In this document: positions 17,802 to 26,274 of the stretch, piece after piece
Position numbering within the stretch: the first letter of the stretch is position 1
How the letters are laid out: each line of letters begins with the position of its first letter
Assembly: GCF_000198775.1 (NCBI RefSeq)
Contig: NC_014723.1
Location: forward strand, 144,400 to 172,525
From: Mycetohabitans rhizoxinica HKI 454
Lineage (GTDB): Bacteria > Pseudomonadota > Gammaproteobacteria > Burkholderiales > Burkholderiaceae
Length of the DNA stretch: 28,126 nucleotides
Direction of reading: 5' to 3'
Program-made: the position numbers and the translations under genes
Notes under the pieces: model-generated
Database searches by the model: none
What the model saw: the letters and a program-made list of their open reading frames with translations, nothing else
Told to the model about the DNA's origin: nothing

Positions 17802-19441
17802 ATGACGCGCGCGCTCCCCCTTCCCGAAGACGTTGAGACGCTCAAGGCCATGCTGCTCGAGCAGGCAGCGGCGCTTCGCGAGCGTGACGCCCAAGTCGCC
17901 AAACTACAACAGAGGGTAGATTCGCAAGAAGCGGCGCTGGCTTCGCGCGCTGCCGAAGTCGAACACCTGAAGCTACTCATTGCCAAGCTTCGTCGCATGC
18001 AGTTCGGCCGCAAATCGGAGAAGCTGGATCGTCAAATCGAACAGCTTGAGCTTCGCCTCGAGGATTTGCAGGCCGACGAAGGCGCTGCGCCTATCAAGAT
18101 CCCGAAGGCAAAGCGCACCGCGCCGGAAGTAGCGCAGCGCAAACCGTTGCCCGAGCATTTGCCGCGCGACACGCACACCTATCTGCCCGAATCAGCCGTG
18201 CGTTGCACGCAATGCGGTTCTGCCATGAAGCAATTAGGCGAAGACGTTTCGGAGCAACTCGAGTACATACCGGCAAGCTTTAAGGTCATCCGGCACGTAC
18301 GGCCGAAGTTCGCATGTTCATGTTGCAATCACATCGTACAGGCGAGTGCGCCGAGCCGCCCGATTGCACGCGGCTTGGCAGGACCGGGCTTGCTTGCACA
18401 TGTACTCGTCTCCAAGTTTGCTGACCACGTGCCGCTTTACCGACAATCAGTCATCTATGCGCGCGAAGGTGTCGAACTCGAGCGCTCGACGCTGGCCAAG
18501 TGGGTGGGTCATAGCGCGGCTCTGTTGCAACCGCTGGTGGAAGCGATTCGCCGCCACGTGATGGCCGCATCGAAGCTGCATGCCGATGACACGCCGGTAC
18601 CGGTGCTTGCGCCTGGTAATGGCACAACCAAGACCGCACGGCTATGGGTGTACGTAAGCGACGATTGAGCGTCAGGCGACGCAACACCGGCTGCGGTGTG
18701 GTTCACCTACACGCCTTAGCGCAAGGGCATTCATCCGCAGCAACATCTCGCATCGTTTGTTGGCACGCTACAGGCCGATGCCTACGGCGGCTATCAAGCC
18801 ATTTACGAAACCGCACGCGTAGTCGAAGCAGCGTGTTGGGCTCACGCGAGGCGACAGATTTACGAGCTGCACGCCGCTCGGCCGAATGCATTCAATACCG
18901 AAGCGCTCGAGCGAATCGGAGCACTCTATAAAATCGAAGAGGCCATTCGCGGTAAGCCTGCCGATGAACGCCGGGTCTATCGCCAGGCGCACGCCAGCCG
19001 TTACTTGATCAGCTCCATGCTTGGCTGGGCGAAGTGCTCGATACGCTCTCGCGCAAATCCGATACGAGCCGCGCGATTCTCTACGCGCTCAACCGTTGGA
19101 CGGCGTTGATGCGCTATTGCGATGACGGGCGACTTAAGATTGATAATCTGCCTGTCGAGCGCGCCCTGCGCGGGGTAGCAATCGGCCGCCGGAATTACCT
19201 TTTCGCCGGTGCCGATTGCGGCGGCGAGCGGGCCGCCGCAATTTACAGTGTGATCGGCTCGGCCAAATTAAATAACATCGATCCCGAAGGGTATCTGCGT
19301 GAAGTGCTAGCACGCATCGCCGAGCATCCGATTAATCGTGTTGATGAACTGTTGCCGTGGAACTTCAGCTTTGCAACTATTTCGCTCGATCCCGCTGCTT
19401 GCTCGTCACAGAGCCTATTCGTAGCCGACCAACTTAGATGA
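17802..19441 (+). pseudogene. tnpC: IS66-family TnpC transposase, multiply broken
   Basis: Residues from ATG 17802 show the N-terminal coiled coil (AALRERDAQVAKLQQRVDSQ), the RMQFGRKSEKLD motif, a zinc-binding segment (VRCTQCGSAMKQLGE ... CSCC) and the start of the DDE domain (KLHADDTPVPVLAPG). A TGA at 18666 and a TAG at 18717 stop the frame. It continues in the same frame with LQADAYGGYQAIYE and slips near 18998 into VLDTLSRKSDTSRAILYALN, then NLPVERALRGVAIGRRNYLF, ending near ELLPWNF (19366). tnpA and tnpB are absent because the IS21 end lies directly upstream. Inactive. Confidence 0.9.
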
Positions 19442-19800
19442 AATACAAGAATATCTACTCGGCCATATATAACCTCGGTGCCAGCTTCACAAGTCTCATG
19501 AACTACATCCGAGACGGATACGTGATCGAAGACTTAACGGCAGTGCACGACCAGCAGCTCGACATAGAGATCGACTGGCTGACTGGAACATTCGCTCCTG
19601 TGTCAATGGAAACGGAGCGTATCCGTGCGTCGATCTAGTGCTATTGCTCAAGCCTCGAAGGGCAACTGGTACAACAGAACCTCGACCTCGCCTCGATTAC
19701 TCTCCTTCGATTCCATTGGCCCGCCGGCGCACGCAAGTTCACGATCGCCACTAATGATCGCGGAAAGGACTACAGAATCTACGTCAACGAGTCCAAATGA
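19438..19800 (+). pseudogene. Hypothetical protein with one in-frame stop
   Basis: ATG 19438 overlaps the last stop of the IS66 frame (ATGA). The frame reads MKYKNIYSAIYNLGASFTSL, YVIEDLTAVHDQQLDIEIDW and SMETERIRASI, then meets TAG at 19636. Reading straight on in the same frame gives SLEGQLVQQNLDLASITLLR, RFHWPAGARKFTIATNDRGK and DYRIYVNESK with a stop at 19798. I interpret this as one 120-residue gene with a nonsense mutation. The product looks globular and soluble, and I do not recognise a functional family. The frame-shifted ORF from 19625 to 20083 is a shadow. Confidence 0.6.
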
Positions 19801-20080
19801 GACTGCCTTGAGCGTTGCCACAGTCGTCAAAACGGTATGCGATCAACGCTTACGTTACGGCGGCGTTGGCGCGCAAACCTTGCCCGTGTCGCAACGATGT
19901 AGCAGAACAAATAAATGGCTTGAATTTGCCGATCCGTGCCAAAGGCCGGCAGCGGCTTGCCTAAGGCAGCTTGACGTAACCTGGGACGGACTTGCAACTG
20001 CCAGCGGTATTAGCCCGCGGCCCGCGCGCGATGAAAACGTACCGGATGCCGAATACGTCGAAGGATTACCGCCCCCTTCC
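19801..20080. other. Stretch without a supportable gene
   Basis: About 280 bp between the hypothetical relic and the IS427-like element. A forward frame gives LDVTWDGLATASGISPRPAR, protein-like but without a start or recognisable family. Nothing else is seen. Confidence 0.4.
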
Positions 20081-20082
20081 TA

Positions 20083-20854
20083 GAGCGTGTTATGCACTTT
20101 GCAAGATAGGCGCAGCATGAACGAGCATAAGCATGGCAAAGACGACGAAATGCAAGCCGACGAGCGTTTCGGGCAACCGCTCGTCGTCGCGAGCGAGCCT
20201 TCGAAAGCGATTGAGCCATCCCAAACTGCGCTCGACGACCCATCGGCGCGGCAGCAGGATAAAGCCCTTCTTTGCCTCTGGCAGTTTGATAACCTGCACT
20301 TCGATGCCTTCATCTTGCGCGGCTTGCGCAGGCTCTTTTCCTGTATAGCCTTGGTCGGCGAAGGCAAGCTTCACGCTCTGCCCGCTCACAAGTTGCACCT
20401 CTTGTGCCAACACTTGAACCTGCGCGCGCTTGCTCATTGGCCGGCGTAACATGGACCGCCAGCCAATGCCCGAGCGTATCGACGGCCCTATGCACCTTGC
20501 TTGCCCGTTTGCCCTTGTCGCCATCGTAGCCTGCCGTGGGCCACGCTCGCAGCCCGAGTACAACATACGCCCGTTCAGAACCACCGCACTGGTCTGAGTT
20601 TGCCGACCCTGCGCAACACGCAGCACCGAACGCAAATCCTGAACCATCGCTTCGAAGCAGCCAGCGTTGAGTTTGCTGATACACCGCCTCCCATGGCGGA
20701 AAGTTCGTCAGCAGCATGCGCCACGCAGCGCCTGCACGAGCTAGCCAACGCAGCAGCGAAGCGCCATTCTTCGTCCGGCACGTCGCTCGGATAGAGTCTG
20801 CGTTTCTCCATCTTGATTCGACTCTGAGCTTCACTGAAAGTGCATAACACGCTC
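20083..20854 (-). mobile_element. IS5-family (IS427-like) element with perfect ends and a dead transposase
   Basis: GAGCGTGTTATGCACTTT (20083-20100) and its exact complement (20837-20854) form perfect 18-bp terminal inverted repeats, flanked on both sides by TA, consistent with a TA target duplication. The element is 772 bp, shorter than the roughly 0.85-0.9 kb usual for this group, which fits internal deletions in the transposase gene. It is non-autonomous. Confidence 0.82.
20090..20811 (-). pseudogene. IS5/IS427-like transposase relic
   Basis: The start MEKRRLYPSDVPDEEWRF (ATG 20811) shifts frame several times. One frame gives FPPWEAVYQQTQRWL, another MVQDLRSVLRVAQGRQTQTS, and the last QSVKLAFADQGYTGKEPAQA, EAKKGFILLPRRWVVERSLG and LNRFRRLARDDERLPETLVG to the stop at 20090. 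The second Asp (ADQGYTG) and the Glu (VVERSLG) of the DDE triad are readable, but the first half is scrambled and shortened. Confidence 0.88.
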
Positions 20855-20857
20855 TAA

Positions 20858-20987
20858 ACGGGCAACAGGTGTCGAAGGAAGGAAAAATCCACGCCGATAG
20901 TCCAAGTGATGCGATACGCGCTTGATCACTATTGTCACCTGCAGGTTCACACAGAATGTGGAAGAGCCACTTCTAAGTTGCTGCTGA
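20858..20987 (-). repeat. ISL3-type element end fragment
   Basis: This sequence is closely similar to 27833-27963, the start-side end of the ISL3 element: both share TCCACGCCG.TAGTCCAAGT, CACCTGCAGGTTC and GCCACTTCTAAGTTGCTG. It holds the outer terminus (GGCTCTTCCACATTCTGTGT on the reverse strand) and the first few transposase codons, then is cut by the IS427-like element. Confidence 0.75.
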
Positions 20988-21478
20988 CATTGCACGGGGC
21001 CAAGTCCTTAACTATAGCAAAGCATGGTTGCTCGCTTTAGGAGAAGTCATCGTAATCGGTATAATTTTCATAAAACAATGCGCCGTGAAAATTTTTCATT
21101 TTTTCAACATGCTAATTTTTTATGTTGTATCCATTTAGCAATCGACATTAGTACTTGACATCAAAGTCGAGTAGTGTAGATTGAAGTCAAGGCTTTATTT
21201 TTTGAGCAGCTCGGCCGATACTTCCAAGCTCCATGCCGATGCGACACGGTTACGTATCGTTGGTCTATCGATGAGTGTTTGGTATTGGTTCAGTAATTAA
21301 TATTGAACATCGCAGCGCTGATCAGGTTGTGCGTTGTGTAGTGTTATATGCGGGAACAACTAGGCATGTTTGCAAGGACTACAAACAGGCCTCAAGAATT
21401 GACGGGCGTGCTGTTCGTATTGTGTCATGTGAACCGCTTCGTGTGTCAGATGAATGAACGTTCCTTTGGTGGCCCAGC
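20988..21478 (+). promoter_or_regulatory. AT-rich leader of the muramidase-holin-protease block
   Basis: Nearly 500 bp without a convincing ORF, much more AT-rich than its neighbours. TTGACA (21155-21160) and TAGATT (21177-21182) are spaced by 16 nt, a good sigma70-like promoter candidate about 300 bp ahead of the muramidase gene. The long leader could hold further control. The muramidase ATG at 21479 has only a weak GGTGG upstream. Confidence 0.45.
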
Positions 21479-21960
21479 ATGAGCACTTTTGATGATGCTT
21501 TTGACCAGCTCATTGGCAATGAAGGGGGTTATGCCAATTACCCTCAAGATCCTGGCGGTGAAACCATGTGGGGCATCACCCAACGTGTCGCGCTCGCGTG
21601 GAGCTATACCGGCCGTATGCAGGATTTGTCGCGCGAGACAGCCAAGCACATTGCCAAGGCGCTTCATTGGGATCCCTTGCACTGCGACAGCTACGATACG
21701 CGGGTGGCGTTTCAAATCCTAGATGCCAATTACAACGGTGGTCCTATTGTCGTCTGGATGCAGCAAGCCAGCAGTGCACTAGCCGACGGCAAACTCGGAC
21801 CCAAGACGATCGCCGTGGTGCAGGTGGTCGACCCAGAGCTATTTATTATGCGTTTTATGGCCGCGCGTCTAGGCTATTTAACCGCGTTGCAAACGTGGCC
21901 CAGTTTTGTCTCGGCTGGGCACGGCGAATCGCCACTAATTTGAGAGTAACCGGAGCTTAA
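21479..21960 (+). pseudogene. GH108-family muramidase (endolysin-type) with a late frameshift
   Basis: MSTFDDAFDQLIGNEGGYAN places the catalytic Glu15 in the EGGY motif of glycoside hydrolase 108. DPGGETMWGITQRVALAWSY follows, then a peptidoglycan-binding C-terminal half with SALADGKLGPKTIAVVQVVD and FMAARLGYLTALQTW. The family cleaves peptidoglycan glycan strands and commonly serves as a phage endolysin. Near 21905 one base appears lost. The present frame ends in SFVSAGHGESPLI (stop 21943), while the adjacent frame supplies the family's normal ending LGWARRIATNLRVTGA with TAA at 21958, two bases before the holin start. Only the last about 15 residues are altered, so activity may persist. No signal peptide is seen, so access to the wall would need the holin. 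Confidence 0.85.
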
Positions 21961-21962
21961 TC

Positions 21963-22613
21963 ATGTTACCGATTGTTCTTGCTCTTGCGCAGTTTGCGCC
22001 GCAAATCGCCCAGTGGATTGGGGGTAGCCGAGCTGAACAGGTCGCACAGAAAGTGGTCACTATTGCCCAAACGGTCACCGGCACCAGCACGCCAGAACAG
22101 GCGTTAGCTGCAATCCAGGCGAACCCCGAACTTGCCTACCGGTTCCAGGAATCGATTGTCGAGAGCCAAGTCGAGTTGCAGCGCATCGCCGCTGAGTTGG
22201 AGAAGGCGCACATCACCGCCAACATCGAAACGGCGAAGGTGAACGCCGCCGACCGCGCTAATGCTCGGCAGATGGCCTTGACTGTAGAAGATCGCACCCC
22301 ACGTAACCTCGCTTATCTATATACAGGCGCCCTGTTTTTGGTAATTGGCGCACACTTCTGGCTGTTATTTTCCCGTATAACGGTCGAACCGCTCGCCTTT
22401 GGCGTGCTTGGCAATATTGAGGGCGTGCTCATATCAATGGTCTTGGGCGCCAAAGAGTTCTTTCTCGGCTCGTCATCCACGGCGAAAAAGCAGGCCGCCG
22501 TGATTACCAGCTTCGCGACCGATCCGGACACTTATGCCACGACTCAAGCGCTCAATCCTATGGTAACGCGCACCGGGGCGACATTGCCGTCTTTAGCCGA
22601 AGGCAAACCCTAG
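21963..22613 (+). CDS. Three-TM holin (GTA/phage-release type)
   Basis: The 216-residue protein has a hydrophobic N-terminus (MLPIVLALAQFAPQIAQWIG), a long amphipathic stretch (ELQRIAAELEKAHITANIET, about 71-90) and the family hallmark NAADRANARQMALTVEDRTP (about 94-113). Two membrane segments follow (NLAYLYTGALFLVIGAHFWL, about 115-134, and about 146-168), then EFFLGSSSTAKKQAA. This matches the 3-TM holin family known from gene-transfer-agent release and prophages. A GGAG lies about 8 nt before ATG 21963, and the gene begins 2 nt after the original muramidase stop, so the two were coupled. It would form inner-membrane lesions that let the muramidase and other proteins out. It appears intact. 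Confidence 0.85.
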   Translation: MLPIVLALAQFAPQIAQWIGGSRAEQVAQKVVTIAQTVTGTSTPEQALAAIQANPELAYRFQESIVESQVELQRIAAELEKAHITANIETAKVNAADRANARQMALTVEDRTPRNLAYLYTGALFLVIGAHFWLLFSRITVEPLAFGVLGNIEGVLISMVLGAKEFFLGSSSTAKKQAAVITSFATDPDTYATTQALNPMVTRTGATLPSLAEGKP

Positions 22614-22790
22614 AATGTTTATGTTTATGATCAACAAATTCATTTGCATAAAACCCATAACAATATTAGTTAGGACAATGTATTGATCTGCCTAAAAGAA
22701 AAATTATAACAATATTTGCATTCTCATTCTTGAGGGATTTTTTAGATTTCCTCTATTTATTTTGCAAGTTCTTTGTTGAAGGAGAAACTC
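22614..22790 (+). promoter_or_regulatory. AT-rich spacer with promoter candidate
   Basis: After the holin stop the sequence is strongly AT-rich. TTGATC (22683-22688) and TATAAC (22705-22710) are 16 nt apart and could drive the small ORF and protease separately from the lysis genes. No intrinsic terminator with a clear stem is seen after the holin. Confidence 0.45.
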
Positions 22791-22800
22791 ATGAGTTTCT
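22783..22800. promoter_or_regulatory. Perfect 18-bp palindrome over a start codon
   Basis: AGAAACTCATGAGTTTCT equals its own reverse complement. It begins inside the Shine-Dalgarno GGAG (22781-22784) and is centred on the ATG (22791) of the 47-residue ORF. It could be a dimeric repressor site or, in RNA, a hairpin hiding the start codon. Confidence 0.55.
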
Positions 22801-22934
22801 GGCATATTTTGACTGATGGGCGTAAACGCCATCCGTTGCTCAGTGCTCGCGTGTCGGGACTCACCACCCCAATGCTTCAATCGCCAAGGGCAGAAAAGCC
22901 GCTTATCGGGGAATCATTGGGCTCCACCTATTAG
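22791..22934 (+). CDS. 47-residue ORF upstream of the protease
   Basis: ATG 22791 has a good ribosome binding site (AAGGAG, 6 nt spacing). The product starts MSFWHILTDGRKRHPLLSAR, is basic in its first half and ends LIGESLGSTY. No membrane segment and no recognised family. The stop is 18 nt before the protease ATG, so the two are probably co-transcribed. It could be a leader, a chaperone-like partner, or the leftover start of a lost propeptide region. Function is unknown. Confidence 0.5.
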   Translation: MSFWHILTDGRKRHPLLSARVSGLTTPMLQSPRAEKPLIGESLGSTY

Positions 22935-22952
22935 AGATCGGGAGAAAGTGAC

Positions 22953-23042
22953 ATGCACAGCTATCTCAAACAGCAAAGCCATATGCAAAGCTATCTCGAA
23001 CAGGAAAATCATATGCGAAGCTATCTCGAAATGCGAAAGAAA
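22953..23042 (+). repeat. Three tandem 30-bp repeats encoding decapeptides
   Basis: The units start at 22953, 22983 and 23013 and translate as MHSYLKQQSH, MQSYLEQENH and MRSYLEMRKK. Each keeps M-x-S-Y-L-[KE]; nucleotide similarity (AGCTATCTC in each) shows in-frame duplication. Each unit starts with ATG, so internal starts are possible. Confidence 0.85.
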
Positions 23043-24089
23043 CCGTACTTTGACGATTTGGCCAACATCCGACCAGGGGGGCTGACGCCGGCGCAGGTTT
23101 GCCAAGCGTACCAGTTTGCCAAAGTCCAGCCAGTACGCCCGGTGAAGTTAGGGATTGTTTCGCTTGCTGGACAATATTTGTCTTCAGACATGAGCAAAGC
23201 CTTTACCGGCTATGGGTTGCCTACGCCAGTTGTGAGTACGGCAGGATCACAAGTGCTGGGGGACTTGTGGTCGAACGTCGAGAACATGATGGACATCGAA
23301 ATTGCTGGCGCGGCCTGGGCTTACGCGACCGGGACGGCCGCGACCCTCTTGATGCAGTTCGAGCCCAATAACGAAACCGGCATACCCAATGCGATCAACG
23401 CGCTTGTTGCGGCCGGTTGCGAGGTAATCTCAATTTCCTGGGGGGCGCCCGCTAATCTCCAGACGATGGAGGCTATTACCGCTCGCAAGGAGGCCTGCAA
23501 GCAGGCAGCGGTGCAAAATGTCCATGTCTTCGCCGCGTCAGGCGACGAGAGTCTTAATGACGGGACCAACTCTCGCACACCTGATGATCCATGCTGCGAT
23601 CCCAACGTCTGGGGTGTGGGCGGAACCCGCTTGGTGCTCCAAGCGGATGGCTCGATCGCGCAGGAATCAGCGTGGGGCGATGGCAATGCCGCCGATAAGG
23701 GTGGTGGTGGTGGATTCGATTCGCGTGAACCGCTGCCAGACTACCAAGTGGGCGTTGTCCACAGCGAGCATCGTGGCAGCCCTGACAGTTCAGCCAACGC
23801 CGACCCCGGGACGGGCTATGCAATCGTCGCCAATGGACAATGGCTGATTGGCGGAGGGACTTCGGCGTCGGCCCCACTGACTGCCGGCTATGTCGCGGCA
23901 ATCCTCTCAACCTTGCCTGGACCGATCAGCCAAAGCGTTCTCCAGCGCAAGCTCTATACGGCGCATAAGACAGCGTTCCGTGATATCTTGCTAGGAAGTA
24001 ATGGCGCGCCGGCGCGGCCTGGTTGGGAGGAGGCGACTGGCCTCGGCTCCATTAATGGGCCCGGGCTGGCGGCTGCTCTGCAAAGCTAA
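22953..24089 (+). CDS. Sedolisin (peptidase family S53), catalytic domain only
   Basis: The 378-residue serine-carboxyl peptidase has the catalytic pair Glu110 and Asp114 in NVENMMDIEIAGA, oxyanion Asp198 in AASGDES and nucleophile Ser304 in GGTSASAP. The calcium-site region is FRDILLGSN (Asp344) with PGWEEATGLGS. Family enzymes are acid-active endopeptidases, usually made with a signal peptide and a long propeptide. Here the catalytic domain starts within about 65 residues of the N-terminus, and neither is present. Instead the first 30 residues are three repeats of a charged decapeptide. GGGAG precedes ATG 22953 by 8 nt. Position after holin and muramidase genes suggests lysis- or holin-dependent release. 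The frame is intact. Confidence 0.93.
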   Translation: MHSYLKQQSHMQSYLEQENHMRSYLEMRKKPYFDDLANIRPGGLTPAQVCQAYQFAKVQPVRPVKLGIVSLAGQYLSSDMSKAFTGYGLPTPVVSTAGSQVLGDLWSNVENMMDIEIAGAAWAYATGTAATLLMQFEPNNETGIPNAINALVAAGCEVISISWGAPANLQTMEAITARKEACKQAAVQNVHVFAASGDESLNDGTNSRTPDDPCCDPNVWGVGGTRLVLQADGSIAQESAWGDGNAADKGGGGGFDSREPLPDYQVGVVHSEHRGSPDSSANADPGTGYAIVANGQWLIGGGTSASAPLTAGYVAAILSTLPGPISQSVLQRKLYTAHKTAFRDILLGSNGAPARPGWEEATGLGSINGPGLAAALQS

Positions 24090-24101
24090 ACATCGGTCGA
24101 T

Positions 24102-24126
24102 CGCCAAGCCCCCGTCGGGCTTGGCG
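24102..24126 (+). terminator. Hairpin after the protease gene
   Basis: CGCCAAGCCC-CCGTC-GGGCTTGGCG is a perfect 10-bp GC-rich stem with a 5-nt loop, 13 nt after the protease stop. No T-tract follows, so it may be a weak or bidirectional terminator. Confidence 0.6.
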
Positions 24127-24334
24127 GCTGTATCAGTCAGTCACGCCTGTTGAATGCTGTGGTGAACCGCTCTGGCTATTACGCGCATTGGCGATGCCTA
24201 GCCTAGTATCGCCCGTGTGCAGCAACAGGTCTACGTGAACACGGCGTTCGTGGCCAGCGGCGGCTGCTATGGCAGCCGCCCAGTGATGTACGAGTTGCGA
24301 GACCAAGGGCTGCATATCGGGCGCTACCGGCTCA

Positions 24335-24729
24335 CTACAGTCAGCCTTTTTCGCGCGAAGGCTGGCGATGCTTCAGAAGAAACAGTGGATGCAAATCCAT
24401 GTGCTCAGAACTCAAGGGTTGTCGTTGCGAGAGACCGCGCGGCGCCTGGGCGTGTCTCGCAACACAGTGACGCGTTACTTGGCATCGCAGGACGTGCCTC
24501 GCTACAAGCAACGTGAGCCACGGCCAACCAAGCTCAATCCATTTTAGGCGTACATCGTCGAGAGGATGCCAGCGGCGGCACCCGAGATGATTGCCGCGCC
24601 GGCACCAGAGCTGATTGTGCGTTTCGAGACCGAGCAGGGTCGGCAGATGCAATGCGACTTTGTCGTATTGCGTCGCGGCGCTGATCCGCTGTACGCGTTC
24701 ACCGCCACGCTAGGTTTTAGCCGTTGGTG
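24335..24729 (+). pseudogene. IS21 IstA fragment
   Basis: From ATG 24368 the frame reads MLQKKQWMQIHVLRTQGLSL and RRLGVSRNTVTRYLASQDVP, nearly identical to IstA at 9436-10461. It has a TAG at 24545, an internal deletion of about 30 codons, then RFETEQGRQMQCDFVVLRRG (first catalytic Asp) and TLGFSRW. It ends abruptly at an ISL3-type end. About 33 bp of 5' leader are also shared with the other copy. Confidence 0.88.
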
Positions 24730-24785
24730 TCAGCAACACGTTGAAAATGGCTCTTCCCCACTTTGTGTGAAGTTTCACGTCACAA
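24729..24785 (+). repeat. ISL3-type element end
   Basis: TGTCAGCAACACGTTGAAAA then TGGCTCTTCCCCACTTTGTG resembles the ISL3 termini at 20958-20987 and 27930-27963 read in the other direction (TGTCA.CAGCAACTTAGAAGTGGCT). No transposase codons follow, so only the end remains. Confidence 0.6.
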
Positions 24786-25119
24786 GTCAGCATCGATTCA
24801 GCACGCGAGTACGAAGCAGCTGAAAGCCGGCGCGGCCATACATTTGGCGCTTGAGAGTGATTCATCGGGCTCTGCCGGACCCCGAAGAATGAAGCGCACG
24901 ACTGCTGCAGACGGATCTAGAAGGAATACGATTACGAGACAGCGGTGGTCGAGGTCAGCCCATTATTTGGTGCAATGAGCCCGTTTGAGAGTTGGACCCA
25001 CAACCCTGCGAGCACCCCGAATTGTGACCGAGGGCACGTCGCCCTGCCGGAGCACGCTTACCAGCATCCGATAACGAGGATTGTCGCCGCTGCCATTCTT
25101 TCTCTTGCAGGAGGGTAGC
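24786..25119. other. Relic stretch without a gene
   Basis: No supportable reading frame. The last part before 25120, including TGCAGGAGGGTAGC, looks like the leader and ribosome binding site of the following IS110 transposase. The rest is probably decayed mobile DNA. Confidence 0.4.
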
Positions 25120-26268
25120 ATGCAGGTACTTTATTCGCGCTTTGCAGAGCTTTTGCACTACCACAAAGGGATTACTTGCGCTCGTCGCACTGGTTGGCCG
25201 TCCATGGCTGTTCCCACGTGACTATGGAAGCTACCGGCGTTTACTGGAAACCCGTGTGGCACGTTCTCGAAGGCTCCTTCGAACTAGTGCTGGGCAACGC
25301 TGCGCATATCCGGAATGTGCCTGGCCGCAAAACCGATGTCAATGACGCGACGTGGATCGCAGAGCTGCTCGCACACGGGCTGATTCGCTCCAGCTTCGTG
25401 CCGCCGGCTGCGATCCAGGCGTTACGTGATCTGACACGCACACGCAAATAGCTGACGCGTGAGATCGCCCAGCATTGTCTGCGTATCCAGAAGGTGCTTG
25501 AGGATGCCAATCTCAAACTAGGTAGCGTCCTGACTGACGTACTTGGCGGCAGCGGGCGCGCGATCCTGAAAGCCATCATTTCGGGTGAAGACGATCCGGT
25601 GCTGCTCGCGGCACTGGCGCAAGGACACGCGCGCAAGAAGACGAATAAACTACGTGAGGCATTGCGCGGGCGCATCACTTTCCATCACCGCACGATGCTC
25701 GCGCTGCATTTGCAGCTCATCGAGGCTCTTGAGCACGCGCTGACTGATCTGGATGCAGCATGGGGACTTGCTCTGACGCCAATCCGGCAGCACGTTCAAC
25801 TGCTAAGAACCATTCCCGGCGTCGGTGACCTGACTGCGCGGGTCCTGGTGGCCAAGATTGGGATCGACATGACGCGCTTTGCTGATTCCGCTCACCTCAT
25901 ATCGTGGGTCGGACTGTGTCCGCGCAATGATGAGAGCTGGTAAGCGCCGCAGTACGCGCCTGCACAAGAGCGGCACATGGCTCAAGACGGCACTCGTGAC
26001 CGCTGCATGGGCCGCAGTACGTACGAAGAACAGCTACCTGTTCGCCCAGTTCACTCGCATCAAGGCGCGGCGCGGTTCAAAAAAAGCAATCATCGCAGTG
26101 GCTGCGTCGATGCTTACCGCAGCGTGGCACATGCTTCGCAATGGCGTGGAATATGCAGATCTGGGTGCAGACTATTTTACCAGGCACGGCATGCAGAGCA
26201 TCGTTAAGCGACTGTTAAAACGCCTTACAGATCTTGGATATCCGGTGCAGCCAGCTTCTCCGTCATAA
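25120..26268 (+). pseudogene. IS110-family transposase relic (second type)
   Basis: ATG 25120 (MQVLYSRFA) after AGGAGGGT is the family start, but about 100-150 bp of the N-terminal catalytic region are deleted. Frames then shift through TTKGLLALVAL to HVTMEATGVYWKPVWHVLEG and NVPGRKTDVNDATWIAELLA (conserved Glu and Asp). TAG at 25449 replaces an expected Gln. The frame continues as RTIPGVGDLTARVLVAKIGI and WVGLCPRNDES, then loses two bases near 25938 and ends AAIRTK-like/AQFTRIKARRGSKKAIIAVA to 26268. It is a different subgroup from the IS1111-type copies. Inactive. Confidence 0.88.
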
Positions 26269-26274
26269 GGGCTT

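Noticed and set aside
21479..22613. Full prophage
   Set aside because: Only muramidase and holin are present; no capsid, tail, terminase, integrase or repressor genes are seen on either side.
22953..23042. CRISPR array
   Set aside because: The 30-bp units are contiguous without spacers, are in frame and encode decapeptides of the protease.
23321..23910. Reverse ORFs of about 120 codons inside the protease gene
   Set aside because: They lie entirely antisense to the well-conserved S53 catalytic domain and show no motifs.
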